Notes: generated by a model not told the origin, from the letters alone. Positions 10,393 through 22,110 are shown, numbered from the stretch's first letter. The stretch is DNA of 64,000 bases from Fistularia commersonii (GCA_037954325.1 JBBMNZ010000016.1:1612001-1676000); one strand, 5' to 3'. A program made the numbers and translations.

Positions 10393-11566
10393 ACAAAACA
10401 TCTACACTAGCGTGTATCTTCTCTCCGGCAACAACAACAAACACGGCTGCTCCTGTGGATCAAACGCGTTGTAACATCTGCGCCAATTAGACACGGCCTC
10501 TCAGCTAAGCTACATAGCGCGCGATCTCCGATACGTGCAGGTACACCTTCCCTGGCTAAGTCCTCATCCTTATGTTGTGCCGCCGCTGTCATCTCCACAC
10601 GAGTGGTGTGAGGGAGAGGATGAGACCAGATGGTGCTCCGGCTAGCTGAAGGACCTTCACCTCCCACGCACAGCTCTTCCGTCTGGATCCTGCAGTTGCG
10701 CGGCAACACGTGATAAAGTTAGCATTGATCTTCACTTAAATCACAACACGGTTTGGATCTGGTAGCTACGCCTTTTGAAGGCGGTATGTTGTTTTAGATG
10801 GAGATACACGAAAGCACCGCCGCATCACGACTGGCTGACACGTTCTTGTCTCTCGGTGAAAACTGTAAATGTTTGTTTTTCTGCAGCTCGCCGAGCAGGT
10901 GCAGCTGAGACATGCTCAAAATGGGACGACCCTCCAGAGAGCCAACTTGTTGTCATGGATTTGCGTCCAACTGCTCCATGCGTGTTCCTCTTAAAGAGAA
11001 AGTGTGTCAACTATGTCATGTTGGTGCTGCATGGAGGAATTATATGAGTTTCAGGAAGCAAACAAATGTTCTCATCGGCTGCTTTCAGATAGAAAAGTTC
11101 CAACGAGTCCATCTCCAATTTGGTTCCAGGAAGTAGCCTCCTCCAGGGGAACCCTCTAGTTTTGCATTCCCACAGGGAGTGAGGGACCTCGGTAGTGTGA
11201 AGCGCACCTAAAGGTCCACAATCGAAAACAAACCACTTCCCAAAGAGGAAGACGACACGGGCACCACAGAGGTGGCGTTCATCGAATAACAACCATGGAC
11301 TATCAGTTTGTTGAAGGGGTTGTCGTCTGAGGAACCCTGTTGGCTATTAGCCAAATCCACTTATTCTGGCCAAAATGTAGATGTTCCTCTACGAGCCTTG
11401 GAAACTCCTCTGAGGCGCAACAGGCCAGAAGACCTTGGACCTCCTGTCAGCCCATTCCTCCCTGCTTCTGTCCATTATGAGAAACCACAAAAGAGTTTAA
11501 AAATGGCGCTCTGCAAGAGGTATCTGGTAATGGGCGCAGGTTACGAGTTTCACCAAACCCCTAATG
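10393..11566. other. Intron 5, no recognised feature
   Basis: About 1.2 kb without a recognised repeat. Open frames of 60 to 118 codons overlap on both strands and match nothing I know. Confidence 0.35.
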
Positions 11567-11574
11567 CACTAGAC

Positions 11575-12174
11575 CAGTGGTTCTTAACCTGGGTTCGATC
11601 GAACCCCAGGGGTTCGGTGGGTCAGTCTCAGGGGTTCGGCGGAGGTCAAGACACACATTGGTGATGACATCACCGGCCGCAGGTGATCACGCTACATAGC
11701 TCGGCCTATCCGTGCTGCAGGGATTTTGGCGCGCTCAGTTGTAGTAACTTGTGACTGTCGTGATGGTACATCATGTGATTTCTTATTTAATATTTGAATC
11801 CCTTCATACTAATTATGTCGGGCAAAAAAAGAAAGCGGTCGGAAGAATACGTACGATACGGATTCACATGTATGACGGAACGTGATTGGAATCGATGTCC
11901 TAACCGCATGATTTGGAATGACAAGATGAGCAATTCTAGTCCAGCACCGGCAAAACTAAGGGAAGGCTTCCTTCAGCTGCATGGAGATGGGAACTACAAG
12001 AACATAGCGCTTGCTGAATTCAAGGTGAAGGGAGCCAGATTCGATGAAAAGGCCACTCTGCCTGTTCTTTGTACCCATCAACGAAACGATCCTCGATCCA
12101 ATAAAGAAGGGTTCGGTGAATGCGCATGTAAAACAGGTGGGGTTCAGTACCTCCAAAAAGGTTAAGAACCACTG
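11575..12174 (+). mobile_element. hAT element, deletion derivative with 8-bp target duplication
   Basis: Both ends carry the inverted repeat CAGTGGTTCTTAACCT, perfect over 16 bp. They are flanked by cactagac (11567-11574) and tactagac (12175-12182), an 8-bp target duplication with one mismatch, as expected for hAT. Inside, from 11815, an open frame starts MSGKKRKRSEEYVRYGFTC and continues PAKLREGFLQLHGDG and FKVKGARFDEKATLP. This is the N-terminal BED-finger region of a ZBED5-like hAT transposase. The finger has lost a cysteine (WN where CN is usual) and the frame shifts near 12060. The RNase-H-like catalytic domain is deleted. Confidence 0.85.
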
Positions 12175-12294
12175 TACTAGACCCTGCCTTGGAGCAGGAG
12201 CTGAACCAACACACCAAGAAACAGCGTCATTCCTGAACAGGTTCTGGAGCTGTTGCAGTCGGCAATAATCTAAAGACACTGGGACTTTACTCAC

Positions 12295-12669
12295 GGCAGT
12301 TGGCTTCGTCAGATTTATCCTTGCAGTCGGCGTCGCCGTCACATTTCCAGCTCATGCGGACGCATTCGCCGCTGCCGCACTGGAACTCCCCGGCCGGGCA
12401 GCGCGGCTTCTGCGGTTCCGTCCTGCGGCTGCAGCGCTCCATGGACTCGTCCGACTTGTCCTTGCAGTCGGGGTCGCCGTCGCAGCTCCACAGCGCGGGG
12501 ATGCACTCCGAGTCGTTGCAGCGAAACTCGTGCTGGCCGCAGGTCGGCGCCGAGCACTTCTCCTCGTCGCTGCCGTCGCCGCAGTCGTCGTCGCCGTCGC
12601 ACACAAATATCGGTGACACGCACTTCCCGTTGCGGCACTGGAAGTCAGTGGAAGGGCAGGCCTTGGCGT
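12295..12669 (-). CDS. lrp8: lrp8 exon 5: three LDL-receptor class A repeats, LA4-LA5-LA6
   Basis: The exon is 375 bp, or 125 codons, phase 1-1. The acceptor is cccctgtag and the donor gtgagt. It opens DAKACPSTDFQC and carries three full repeats with calcium boxes CDGDDDCGDGSDE (LA4), CDGDPDCKDKSDE (LA5) and CDGDADCKDKSDE (LA6), eighteen cysteines in all. LA5 and LA6 have the ligand-facing tryptophan (LWSC, SWKC); LA4 has phenylalanine there (IFVC). A longer linker, about CSRRTEPQKPRC, separates LA5 from LA6, the counterpart of the LA4-LA5 linker in LDLR. Three repeats in one exon is diagnostic of the LDLR/VLDLR/LRP8 group. In mammals the corresponding LRP8 cassette is often skipped, and the symmetric phase here would allow the same. 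The exon is GC-rich against its intron, which creates long chance open frames on the other strand. Confidence 0.95.
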
Positions 12670-13040
12670 CTACAGGGGACACAAAACAAAAACACAAGGG
12701 GCGAGTTGAAAACATCAGCGGGTAGCGGTTGTGTGAGGAGGCCGACAGAAAATGTTTCCAGACGAGGCATACGCGTGGGAGGAGATCAGAGGAAATATAC
12801 AATTATCACTGCATATATTTCTGAATCCCGGCGGGAGCGGGGACGGATGCAGTATCTCCATCTTTAGTTTCAACATTGCGTTAATAAGCACATAAGGGCT
12901 AAAAAAATACACAGAAGTGGAATGGGGGATTATTAAAGAGCATTGCCTCGAGTCTATAGTATAAATCTGCAATCACACTAGTTCATAAACGTGTTTATGG
13001 TATGTTAGGAGTGTGTGATGGAGCAACAACAGCAATGGGT
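12670..13040. other. Intron 4, 3' end
   Basis: The acceptor of exon 5 has a T-rich pyrimidine tract. Otherwise no recognised feature. Confidence 0.4.
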
Positions 13041-14064
13041 GTGTGTCAGTGAGGTGCAGTCAGGAGAGGCCCTGCCTCACTTGCCAATCTTGCAAAGAAA
13101 GTCAAATAAAAAAGATGTTTATCTCTTAGTGAGCTTTCATTTAAATTCAGTTTTGTTTTTATTCAAAATGGCTGGATTTTCACATTTACTGTTCAATGAC
13201 TGAGAAGAGACGTGTGGTGAGGCAGCAGACTGTTGAGCCTCAACAACGGCTGACTGCTGGCATGCTCTGCAGTAACACCCTACTGCTGTCTCTGTATGTC
13301 GCGATTAAAATTCATGAATTCGGCGGTGATGCCTGACCTAAACTCAAGGACACTCTGGAGGTAAGGCGTTTTAAAGGGTTTATTTTACAAGGAAGATAAA
13401 TGGAGGGTCTGTGTGGGGTCGAGGTTGTTTCTTGGGTCAAGTCACTGGAGTCCTGGGAACCAGGAAGTGGCGAAGGGCCGACCCCCGGGAACTCAGAACT
13501 GGTGCGTAGAGAAGCGTCGAATTCTGGGCGTGGAGGAATCCTAGTCTGGGACAGGCGGCTAGCATATACCAAGGTGGGAAGAAGTTGGGGACGCTCAATT
13601 CTGGACTCAGGAATGAAACAGAGACAATGGATCTTATCTCAGAGGGGAAGATCCACCGTGAAGCAACGAATGACATGCAGGAGAGGGATCGGTGTGGAGG
13701 TACCCACTGTAGACAAACAAACTGGAGCCGAAGCGCTGGCGGTGAGCTACTCTTAAGCTCAGCCTCACAAGGCCTCATGATCCGCATAACCCTAAGCCTA
13801 ACCCGGCTGAAATAATTTTCCTGCTCAATCAGGCTCACTGGTGAACGACTGACGTGAAAGGAGCTGCACACAGATGCGTAACCTTGGAACCCAACAAAAA
13901 TGATTAAACACTTTTGCTCAAGAAATATATTTCCAATTTGTCAACAACTGCATGTGTGTTACTAGTTTCTTAAAACATTGCAGAGAGCCGCAAAGTGAGG
14001 CACGCAGGTCTCCTGCCTCATGGTAGGCGTGCCTCACCAGCCATGAACCTCACCACACGTCACT
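13041..14064. other. Possible degenerate DNA element with gtgaggc-rich ends
   Basis: Both borders are rich in the same words in opposite orientation: cagtgaggtgcag ... cctgcctcac at about 13047-13081, and gtgaggc ... gcctcac ... aacctcacc at about 13996-14054. The match is loose and no transposase was recognised inside. The central part is unassigned. Confidence 0.25.
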
Positions 14065-14068
14065 AGTG

Positions 14069-14102
14069 TGTGTGTGTGTGTGTGTGGGTGTGTGTGTGTG
14101 TG
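14069..14102. repeat. (TG)n microsatellite
   Basis: Imperfect TG dinucleotide tract with one GG interruption. Confidence 0.9.
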
Positions 14103-14680
14103 GTGTCTGGGTGTGTATCACCGCCTAGGCAGCTTTTCAGGGACAAGTAAAAGGCTCTGAAAGACGACGGGATGATGCATAATTCATTTTTAGTTCACCA
14201 TATATGCGATGTGTCTATCTGCGTACGTTGTTATTACCGCTAATCCCAGTGGTGACTTTATCTCACGCCGGCCAGGTTGGACGGATCCATTTGAATCATG
14301 AGTTTTGTTCAAATAATAAAAAAAAAATCACTTGTGCTTTGTCGTTGCTCTCCTCACCGCGGCGACCGGAATAAGCACTTAGCTCTCTTCCTCTCACCGG
14401 CGCCGAGGGGACTCATTATGATAATGGCCTATCGGATTCCCCGCTAGCCACGGCTGCTAGCGCGGTAATCATCTCCTTGCCGAGCGATTTAATTAACGAG
14501 AACGCGTAAACAAAAACAGGGGCACGTAGGAGGGTCACGGAAGGCGCTAATGCAAACAATTAGACCGAGTTATTTAGTGGTTAAAAAAAGCACTTGTTTA
14601 AATTATTAGTACTTGTTATGTGTAGTTATTCATTCTTGTTTACTTCTCAGAGGATCCTTCATGCCATTTAAAGCAGCTGA
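14103..14680. other. Intron 4, no recognised feature
   Basis: Nothing recognised between two TG tracts. Confidence 0.35.

Positions 14681-14681
<1 letters not shown>

Positions 14682-14728
<47 letters not shown>
14682..14728. repeat. (TG)n microsatellite
   Basis: Pure TG tract of about 23 units. Confidence 0.95.
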
Positions 14729-14729
<1 letters not shown>

Positions 14730-15099
14730 TTTGTTAGCATTAGCAAGATGGGTGTTCTGTTCCGGCCTCTGGTGAGAAGAAGTTCCTGGCTGTGCGCCTC
14801 GGGGTTGGAAGTAACTTCAGACCGAGGCGAAGCGAGAAAGCAGCAGATCCGCTGCTCCACGGCGTCCTTGCAGCAAAAGAACACCGAGACGACGAATTCC
14901 ACATTCGAAACTTCATATTTCTGCAAAATATCCGTGATTTTTGCAGTTCCCTGGAGTCCAGCAAGACCTGGACTGAAGTGAGACTCGTTCTCTACCCGCG
15001 GCTCTTCGGTTTGGGAGATGTTCACTTCTACCTTTGAATATTTTCACATTCATCGCTACCAAAAAAATGCCACCAATTTTAGGATTCTTTTTCTCCTGT

Positions 15100-15330
15100 G
15101 GGCTGCTCCCTCCAGGGGTCCACAGCCAATCACCTGCTTCCATATAACCTTCTCCTCTCACACCCAAGAAAACTCCTCTTCTCTCCCCTCAATCCATAAT
15201 CCTCCTTTTTGGTCTTCCTCCAGACCTCCTCCAACCTCAACCTCCACCTTCTGTATCTTCACTTCCTGTAACCTCACATTCAATCAAGACCTTGTCTTGT
15301 CTAATGTCATGAATGATACTGGTCTATCAT
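15100..15330 (-). mobile_element. LINE-A fragment, 3' region
   Basis: On the plus strand it reads tccaggggtccacagccaat, then ttctcctctcacacc and tggtcttcctccagacctcc. These are the reverse complements of the LINE-A 3' end and of its GRPKR and REDM-coding words. Degenerate and 5'-truncated. Confidence 0.6.
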
Positions 15331-15437
15331 TCAAGTCCTCCTCCTGCTGCTGTTCCCCCGGTTTGTTCAGAAAAGTGTTTACAGCACATTGTGGCATTTG
15401 TTTTCCCCCAACAAACAGTGCTTTACAGTACACGCAG

Positions 15438-15925
15438 CACTTAGGGGAGGAGAATTGGGGATTAGGGCTAGCATTTACCAGTTAGGGATTCGGGTTGGGG
15501 TTAGTGATTAGGGATTGGGGTTAAGGGCCTGGGTTAGCGGTTAGGGTCAGCAGTTAGTGGTTAAGGATTGGGGTTAGGGGTCAGGGATAGCAGTTAGCGG
15601 CTAGGGATTGGGATTAGGGGTTAGTGGTTAGGCATTAGGGTTAGGGTTAGCAGTTATTGGTTAAGGATTGGGGTTAGGGGTTAGAGTTAGCAGTTAGGGA
15701 TTGGGGTTAGGGTCAGCGGTAAGGGGTTAGGGGTTGGGGATAGGATTAGAAGTTAGGGTATGAAATTAGCAGTTAGTGGTTGGGGTAGGGGTAAGGGTTA
15801 GCAGTTAGCGGTTAGGGATTGGGGTAGGGGTTAGGGTTAGCGGGTAAGGATTGGGGTTAAGAGTTAGGGTTAGGGAGGTGGGTTAAGGGTTGGGATATGG
15901 GTTAGGATTAGGTATAGAATCCCCT
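15438..15925 (+). repeat. Degenerate TTAGGG-like array
   Basis: About 490 bp made almost wholly of ggttag, ttaggg, gattgggg and ttagcgg words. It has a loose higher-order unit of roughly 35-40 bp (cag ttagcggttagggattgggg and so on). The vertebrate telomere hexamer TTAGGG recurs many times but is never a pure array. Confidence 0.8.
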
Positions 15926-18404
15926 CTTATTCCCCCACCGCCACCACCACCCACCCCAGCAGCGCAAGAGACAATTTTTGCCTGCTAAAAGACCAGTTTC
16001 TCTCATTTTCATGCTAGGTTCGCCGGCGAGTGGGACCTGATTCGATTGTCAATAAATCAATGAAGGTCACAAGGGCTCGTTGGGGAAGCATCCAACTCTG
16101 TATCCACGAATATCCTTTCATGAAATTAAAATGTGTAACATCAGTCAGGCTTTTTCCCAAGGAAGACCAGATCGGTCATGGAAAACAAGAACCTCGTAAG
16201 CCTTTGGTCAAGCTTTTAAAAGTCAGAGCGTAGTAAGCTTTGGTTTATTTGCCGAGCATGGCAATGATCCGAAATTAATAAAATAAAATTGCAGTGAATA
16301 GTCACCCTTGATAAGTATGCTTATTTAATTTGGACATATTGATTTCTAGAGAGGCCAAAGAAGAGGTACACGAAACAAGGTACCCACTGGCTTCGCCCCT
16401 AGTGGTACAATTTATACCTATAGCCTAAAAGTGATCAGATTGCGTGTCATATGTAGGACTAGTGTATGTTTTATTCCAGAGGTGCACGGGCAACACAAGG
16501 GTACTTTAGTGGTGAGTTGCCACACAGCCCACATCTCATCACCTGGCTATTTAGGATCTGACACACCAAACAAACTCCTCGATCCATCAGTGAGAAGGCC
16601 AAACAAGCTTTCTTGTGAAGAAAAGGGGTGAGTGGGTGGTGGAGGTTGAAGGAGAAGACAGGTGCTCAGATGAGGACACGGGGTGGTCGGACAGGCGACA
16701 GATGTGAGTGGGGAAAAAGCCTTATCCGCTGAAAGCAGATAAAGGCAGCAGGGGTGGGTGGCAGATGTTTGTGGACACAGATTAGATGAGATTAGAGCTC
16801 AGAACCGGTAACAGACATCCATATGTCAGAATTTAATTAAAATGACAGTTACGAAAGTACCGTGTCTGTTACGAATGCAGCCCCTTTATTTGTTTTTTTT
16901 TGCAGGAGGATCCCTCAATAAATAATACGGGGAAACCAGATAGTGATTTGGACCAGAGAGTTCTACCAATTAGAAATCTGAGCACATAATCTGGACTATA
17001 TACCCTATTACATCTTGACAGCAACCCTCTCCACCCGTCAGGTGTTGTGCTTACGTAGGGGGTCATTCTATTCACCAGCTCCAAACTGAACAGCTGACAG
17101 TTAATAGATGTTGGACGGAGATAGGGCTTATCAACGACCTTGAGCGGAAGGACAACTAGTCTATCCTGGAGTATATAGGAGTCCATAGGAGTCCAAGCCA
17201 TGTTGTTATTATTACGAGAGAGGTCACGGTCGCAAAAGCAGAAAGTGAAGTTCGTTCATAAAGCCCTTCTTGACTTGTTGCTTTTCGATGTTGCCTCGTG
17301 CGCATATTTAAACACACTCTCTGAACTCTGGTGGCAGAAAGCAAGTTGCCAACTAGTTGAAGGGCAAAGGGGAGCTCAGGTTCTGGCCTGGGACTTGGCA
17401 ATATCACCTCAGGGGACCCAAATGGAAACCCTCGACTCAGCCATTCAGCACATTCTAGTAGCATGCAGAGAATGGGGACTAAATTAAATCAGGGAAACAT
17501 GCAAACCAAAAGTTATTAAACCAAGATCCCTTCCTGTGCGCAGATCTATCTTTACGGAAAGGTATGCCAATCAGTGCTGGGTAGTACCAGAGTCTTGAAA
17601 GAATACAACAAGATGTAATCCATCTCAGGAGGACGACCCTGTTTCAGCAGACATCTAAATAGCGTACATGTGCACACAATAAACCAACAACACCGAATCG
17701 TGTACTCAGGAATGATCCAAACACAGGCGATGCAGCTTCGCATTTGTTTGTGTGCATGTACTCGCTCCAATTCAGCTATGCTGAACTCGGGTCGAATGAA
17801 CTTGAGAAAACTTTCGCCTTCTATTACCATGAACGGGAGAGCTGCCTTGAAGCAGAATGCTACACCTGTGGGTATTTTTTTTCGCTGGCTTAATGGGCCG
17901 TAAGGCCGACAAGCTACATGTTCATCTGTTTTATGGAATATCAATATCCGTGCCTTATTCTTCCCACAAAAGCATCCATAAAATACATCTGAGACGAGTC
18001 GGGCGTGCCTCGTACTATCAGACACACAAGGGTGATCGCAAACAAATCACCATCTGCATTCATGAGAATTGATGGGGGAAATAAAAACCCAGAAGTGAAA
18101 AACGGGAAAAGAATGTTTATGTATTCAGTACTCGAAAAGAAGCCAACCCCCACCCACCTCCACCCCGCAAGAATCACCAAGATGCAGAGTTTCTAAATGC
18201 GGTAGCACTACCCATCAGTTTTCCAGCGCCAAAGCTCCAACCTGACAAAGCAGAACCTGCCTCCAGAGAGTCCGGACACAACATTGAGCCCTGATTTACA
18301 AGCTAAATGTCACGTCTGAAAAAGAGCTTTCAAACCGAGTATTGCATCATCCTGGGTAGAACATTGTCTCTACAGTCCCACGTTGATAATATCACCTAAT
18401 TCTA
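15926..18404. other. Intron 4, about 2.5 kb without recognised feature
   Basis: Open frames of up to 157 codons occur (for example on the minus strand at 17552-18025), but none resembles a known family and they overlap one another on both strands. No tRNA or other RNA gene was recognised. Confidence 0.4.
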
Positions 18405-18500
18405 TCCACAGTATCAACAGGCTCGGCCCCTTCTTCGCTTCCACAGCCCTGTCACCTCCAGGACGGATCACTGCAATGCCATTCTTCTGGGTCCATTCTT
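18405..18500 (+). mobile_element. L2/CR1-like LINE reverse transcriptase scrap
   Basis: One frame reads VTSRTDHCNAILLG, the conserved VTSRLDYCNALL motif near the C-terminal side of L2-type reverse transcriptases. It is preceded by NRLGPFF in a shifted frame. It is only about 95 bp long. Confidence 0.5.
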
Positions 18501-18594
18501 CCCACAACCTCCTCCACATCCCTCCTCCTTGTGATCGCCACGCCAACAGCTGAAAATCTTTATTTTTCTAGACATTTTAGAAGGTGAACTTGGG

Positions 18595-19345
18595 TTTAGT
18601 TAAGCGGCCACAAATAAACTATATTGCTATTAGATGCAGTATTTCCCTTAAGGATGCTCCTAGAGAAGTATTGAGAAGGTCAGAGGGAGCTGCATTTTGC
18701 CCTAGTAGACCTCAAAAAAAGCATACGAGAGGGTGCAGAGAGGAACTCTGGTATTGTATGACAAAGACTGGGGCAGGACATGTATGCCAGCTGTGAGACA
18801 GTAGTGAGGTGTGCTGTAGGTGTAACAGAGAAGTTCAAGGTGGAGGTGGGACTCCATCAGGGATCAGCTATGAGCCTTCGTGTTTGCAGTGGTGATGGAC
18901 TAGCTGATAGATGAAGATAGGCAGGAATCTCCAGGGATCATGATGTTTGCAAATGACACTGCGATCTGTAGTGAGAGCAGGGAGCAGGTCTGGAGAGGAG
19001 AGGAACGAAGGTTAGTCGCGGCAGGACAGAATATGTGTGAGAATGGAAGGGACCAGAGTGGAGATGAAGAAATTGGAGGTGTTGAAGTACGTAGGGTCAA
19101 TGGAGAGTGTGGAGAAGAGGTGATGAAGCAGGTTCGAGGAGGTTGGAACGGCTGGAGAAAAGTGTCAAGGGTGATAAAAGATTATCAGCCAAAATGAAAG
19201 GACAGGTGGTGAGACCAGCTATGCTGTATGCATGGAGACACTGGCACTAAAGAAAAGACAGGAAGTCGCAGAGATGAAGATGTTGAGGGGATGGAGAGGA
19301 TCAGGAAGGAGTCCATCAGAGGGTAGATGTTCTTAAGGTAAAGTC
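18595..19345 (+). mobile_element. LINE-A fragment covering RT and downstream region
   Basis: Pieces read REELWYCMTKTGAGHVCQL, the VEVGLHQG region, MMFANDTAICSESREQVW and EVMKQVRGGWNGWRKVS. The catalytic FADD box is FAND here, so it is inactive. Frames are broken repeatedly. The copy fades after ttggacatggac near 19368. Confidence 0.78.
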
Positions 19346-19399
19346 ACACTGAGATGGCTTGGACATGGACTATATATGGAATATATTGAAAAAAATATA

Positions 19400-19470
19400 T
19401 AAAAAAGCCAATCCCAGCTGTGACTTGGCGAGAGGCAGGGTCCAGCCTAGACCAATCACAGGGCAGGATA
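19400..19470 (-). repeat. tRNA-like SINE, tail-side fragment
   Basis: Contains ccaatcccagctgtgacttg, gcgagaggcagggtcc and accaatcacagggc, the block next to the tail in the better copies. Confidence 0.5.
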
Positions 19471-19566
19471 TTCTACATTGGCTAATGTAGCATTTACCCC
19501 ACCATTTCTGTTACAACCATGACAAAAGCTAACAGTCAGAGGGAATGCTAACCTGACATTTAAGTT

Positions 19567-19586
19567 TTGTGTGTGTGTGTGTGTGT
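19567..19586. repeat. (TG)n microsatellite
   Basis: Short pure TG tract. Confidence 0.85.
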
Positions 19587-19954
19587 TCAAGAGAGAGTGT
19601 GTTTGCACCAGATAGCAAGAGCCCACTGAGAGCCGAGCATCACGTCTCGGCCAGGGCGTCAGAAGTTTCCTTCCCGTTTTCCACCGCGTCACCCGCCGTA
19701 GAACTCTCCGCCTCGGCGGATTCGCTGATTCGATAACTTCTCCTCGTATCTCCTGTCTGAGGATGAGCCGGCTTAAGTCCGACTTTCAGAAGCCCGAAGA
19801 TTAAAATGATTCTCGGAAATCCCACTTCAGTGGTGCGACTCTTCTGACGGCCGGAATACCATGAATACTAACGGTTATGTCCATTACGCAGCTGCAGGCT
19901 AACAAATGAAGGAGACGTCCATGTTCAACAAGGTGATGAAGAGCATTTGGGGTG

Positions 19955-20004
<50 letters not shown>
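19955..20004. repeat. (CA)n microsatellite
   Basis: Pure CA tract of 25 units. Confidence 0.95.
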
Positions 20005-20007
<3 letters not shown>

Positions 20008-20269
20008 CATGCGGTAAAGTCCAATTAACCTCCTTGAATTTCCTTCCTCCACTCCTTGGACTGAGCTAGAACTGCTGGCAAACGTCTAATTACTGATAAA
20101 ACAATTATTTCACTGTGTGTGATTAATAAGGGAATTAGTGTAATTAATAAAGTAATTAATTACATATCAAAGTGAAGACGCTTTAAGTTGATTCTAGGAT
20201 GAGGCAAGTAGCTGTTAGAGATGTACTTTGGGTAAATCAATGCGGTGCCCTTTGAAGTAGTGTTAACAT

Positions 20270-20271
<2 letters not shown>

Positions 20272-20303
<32 letters not shown>
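20272..20303. repeat. (TG)n microsatellite
   Basis: Pure tract of 16 units. Confidence 0.95.
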
Positions 20304-20306
<3 letters not shown>

Positions 20307-20424
20307 CGCAGACAAACAACTTGACATGCGGCCCCCTCTCCGGGGGTTCTTGCAAAAGTGTTTATCAGTGCTTTGGCTGCATTAAACCTTTGAAGCCTCA
20401 ATGTGGGAAGATATCAGCCCTGCA

Positions 20425-20459
<35 letters not shown>
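20425..20459. repeat. (CA)n microsatellite
   Basis: Pure tract of about 17 units. Confidence 0.95.
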
Positions 20460-20462
<3 letters not shown>

Positions 20463-20834
20463 TTTATGCCCACTGGAGGAGACAAACAGACAGTGAGGAG
20501 CGATGAGTTTCTGAATAGATTTATCAGTGGCTGACAAACAGAAGGGCGCCGGGGTTCCACCAGGATTCGGGGCGTCGGTGCAAAAAAAAGGCAGTGGAAC
20601 CTCATTGATGTCCCATTGGAGGAAAAAAAAAAAGGAATTGCACCGGCATGTTTATCTGGCGCGTCTTAAATATACATTTTTATGTTTTTTCTGATCAAAA
20701 CATCTGTTGAATGTGGCTGAAAGACCAGCAGAAGAAGAAGAGCAGCTGCAGGGATGCGTCTAATTGCTGGGATGTGAAATCAACTCACAATGCATGGAGA
20801 GCAGGAGTCAGGAGAAGAAGAGCCCTCTACTTGC

Positions 20835-21075
20835 CATTCATTCATTCATTCATTCATTCATTCATTCATCCTGAAGTCTGGAGCCAAACCCAGCTGGGCG
20901 AGAGGTGGGGTTCATCCTGGACCATCTCAGGGGCCACATAGGGGGGACATCCAACCATTCACTCCCTAAGTTGGACAGTTAAGTGTCTCCTGCATGTGTG
21001 TGAGGAACCTTGAGGAGAACATGGAGATTCCACACAGAAAGGTGGCAATCCAACCAGAGAACTTCTGGCTGACCT
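20835..21075 (-). repeat. tRNA-like SINE with (GAAT)n tail
   Basis: On the plus strand, (ATTC)n at 20835-20869 is followed by cccagctgggcgagaggtgg, gacatccaaccattcactcc and accagagaacttctggctga. This is the family order from tail to head, so the element points left. The central part is shortened. Confidence 0.68.
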
Positions 21076-21370
21076 TTACAAACAGAGGCAAAGTTCTTCA
21101 CATCGGAAGCAACCTGAGGAATGATCTTCTTCTGAGCTTGGCGCTTTTTGGTCAGTCTGAAGATAAAAACCCTCCAGCATCATGGAGGTCTTCTACCTGT
21201 CTCCTTATCTCGTAACTTCTGGGATCTCAACAGAAAACCAGGTGGAACTAGGTGTTCCTCAAAGCATCATTGGTAAAGCTTTGTTTGAAAGAAACAAGCG
21301 GCTGCATCACACCTAGGAGACCACGCCCTCCATCCATCCAGGAAGACACTCATTTAGCATGGTGATCTCG

Positions 21371-21371
<1 letters not shown>

Positions 21372-21407
<36 letters not shown>
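21372..21407. repeat. (CA)n microsatellite
   Basis: Pure tract of 18 units, first of three alternating tracts. Confidence 0.95.
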
Positions 21408-21409
<2 letters not shown>

Positions 21410-21486
21410 GTGATTCTTCTGAAATGTTTGATGAGAGAACAAAAGTTACGTCCTTGTAAAACAAGCTGGACCACACAGTTTGGAAA

Positions 21487-21534
21487 GTGTGTGTGTGTGT
21501 GTTTGTATGTATGTGTGTGTGTGTGTGTGTGTGT
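21487..21534. repeat. (TG)n microsatellite
   Basis: TG tract with tttgtatgtatg interruptions, second of three. It is complementary to its neighbours on each side. Confidence 0.93.
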
Positions 21535-21629
21535 TCCAGTTGCTGGAGTGAAAAACCATGTGCTTGTTGACAAATTGCGTTTTCCTGCCCTCCAACACGC
21601 ACGACGCTCCACTTTATTTCTACCCATAA

Positions 21630-21630
<1 letters not shown>

Positions 21631-21677
<47 letters not shown>
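21631..21677. repeat. (CA)n microsatellite
   Basis: Pure tract of about 23 units, third of three. Confidence 0.95.
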
Positions 21678-21679
<2 letters not shown>

Positions 21680-21964
21680 CTCTACGCCATAAAACACTGA
21701 CTTCCCCCCGGGTGCCATCGATCTGGCGGCCGCTCGCTGAAAAGCAACCTCAGCAAACGTGAAAGTACTGAAGTTCTGATGAGGATCTCGTGGTTCATCA
21801 GCACATTATTATTATTAGAGGAGCATTTAAGGTCCACCTCCTTCTTCTCAACTCCTTCTTCCACACCACCGTCTCCACGTCCTGGCTCCATCTGTTTCTA
21901 TGAATGCATCTCAACCCATCTCAGCACCTTCATCCGAATGATGAGAGGAAAATTCAAGCTTCTG

Positions 21965-22110
21965 CTTCACAGCAAGAAGGTCCCTGGTTGGTTCCTCCCC
22001 GTATCTGCATGGGGTTCCTTGAGGTTCTCACGTACGATGGAGGTTCAGCAGAAACCCTAAACTGTCCAGGCGTGTGAATGGTTGGATGTGCATCTTGTCC
22101 ACTCCAGTTT
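21965..22110 (+). repeat. tRNA-like SINE, partial
   Basis: Starts cacagcaagaaggtccctgg then ttggttcctccccgt, and continues aaccctaaactgtcc and gtgtgaatggttggatgt, the plus-strand order from head to body. No tail. Confidence 0.6.

Noticed and set aside
10393..11566. Several open frames of 60 to 118 codons considered as host exons
   Set aside because: No motif, overlapping on both strands, no consistent splice sites.
12300..12725. Open frames of 84 to 141 codons on the plus strand and other minus frames across exon 5
   Set aside because: They are antisense or shifted readings of the GC-rich, repeat-bearing lrp8 exon.
16869..17487. Overlapping frames on both strands, considered as a possible retroelement gene
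   Set aside because: No motif of gag, protease, RT, integrase or envelope type could be pointed to.
17552..18025. Minus-strand open frame of 157 codons
   Set aside because: No family resemblance, no splice or start context, and a frame of this length is expected by chance among six frames over 64 kb.
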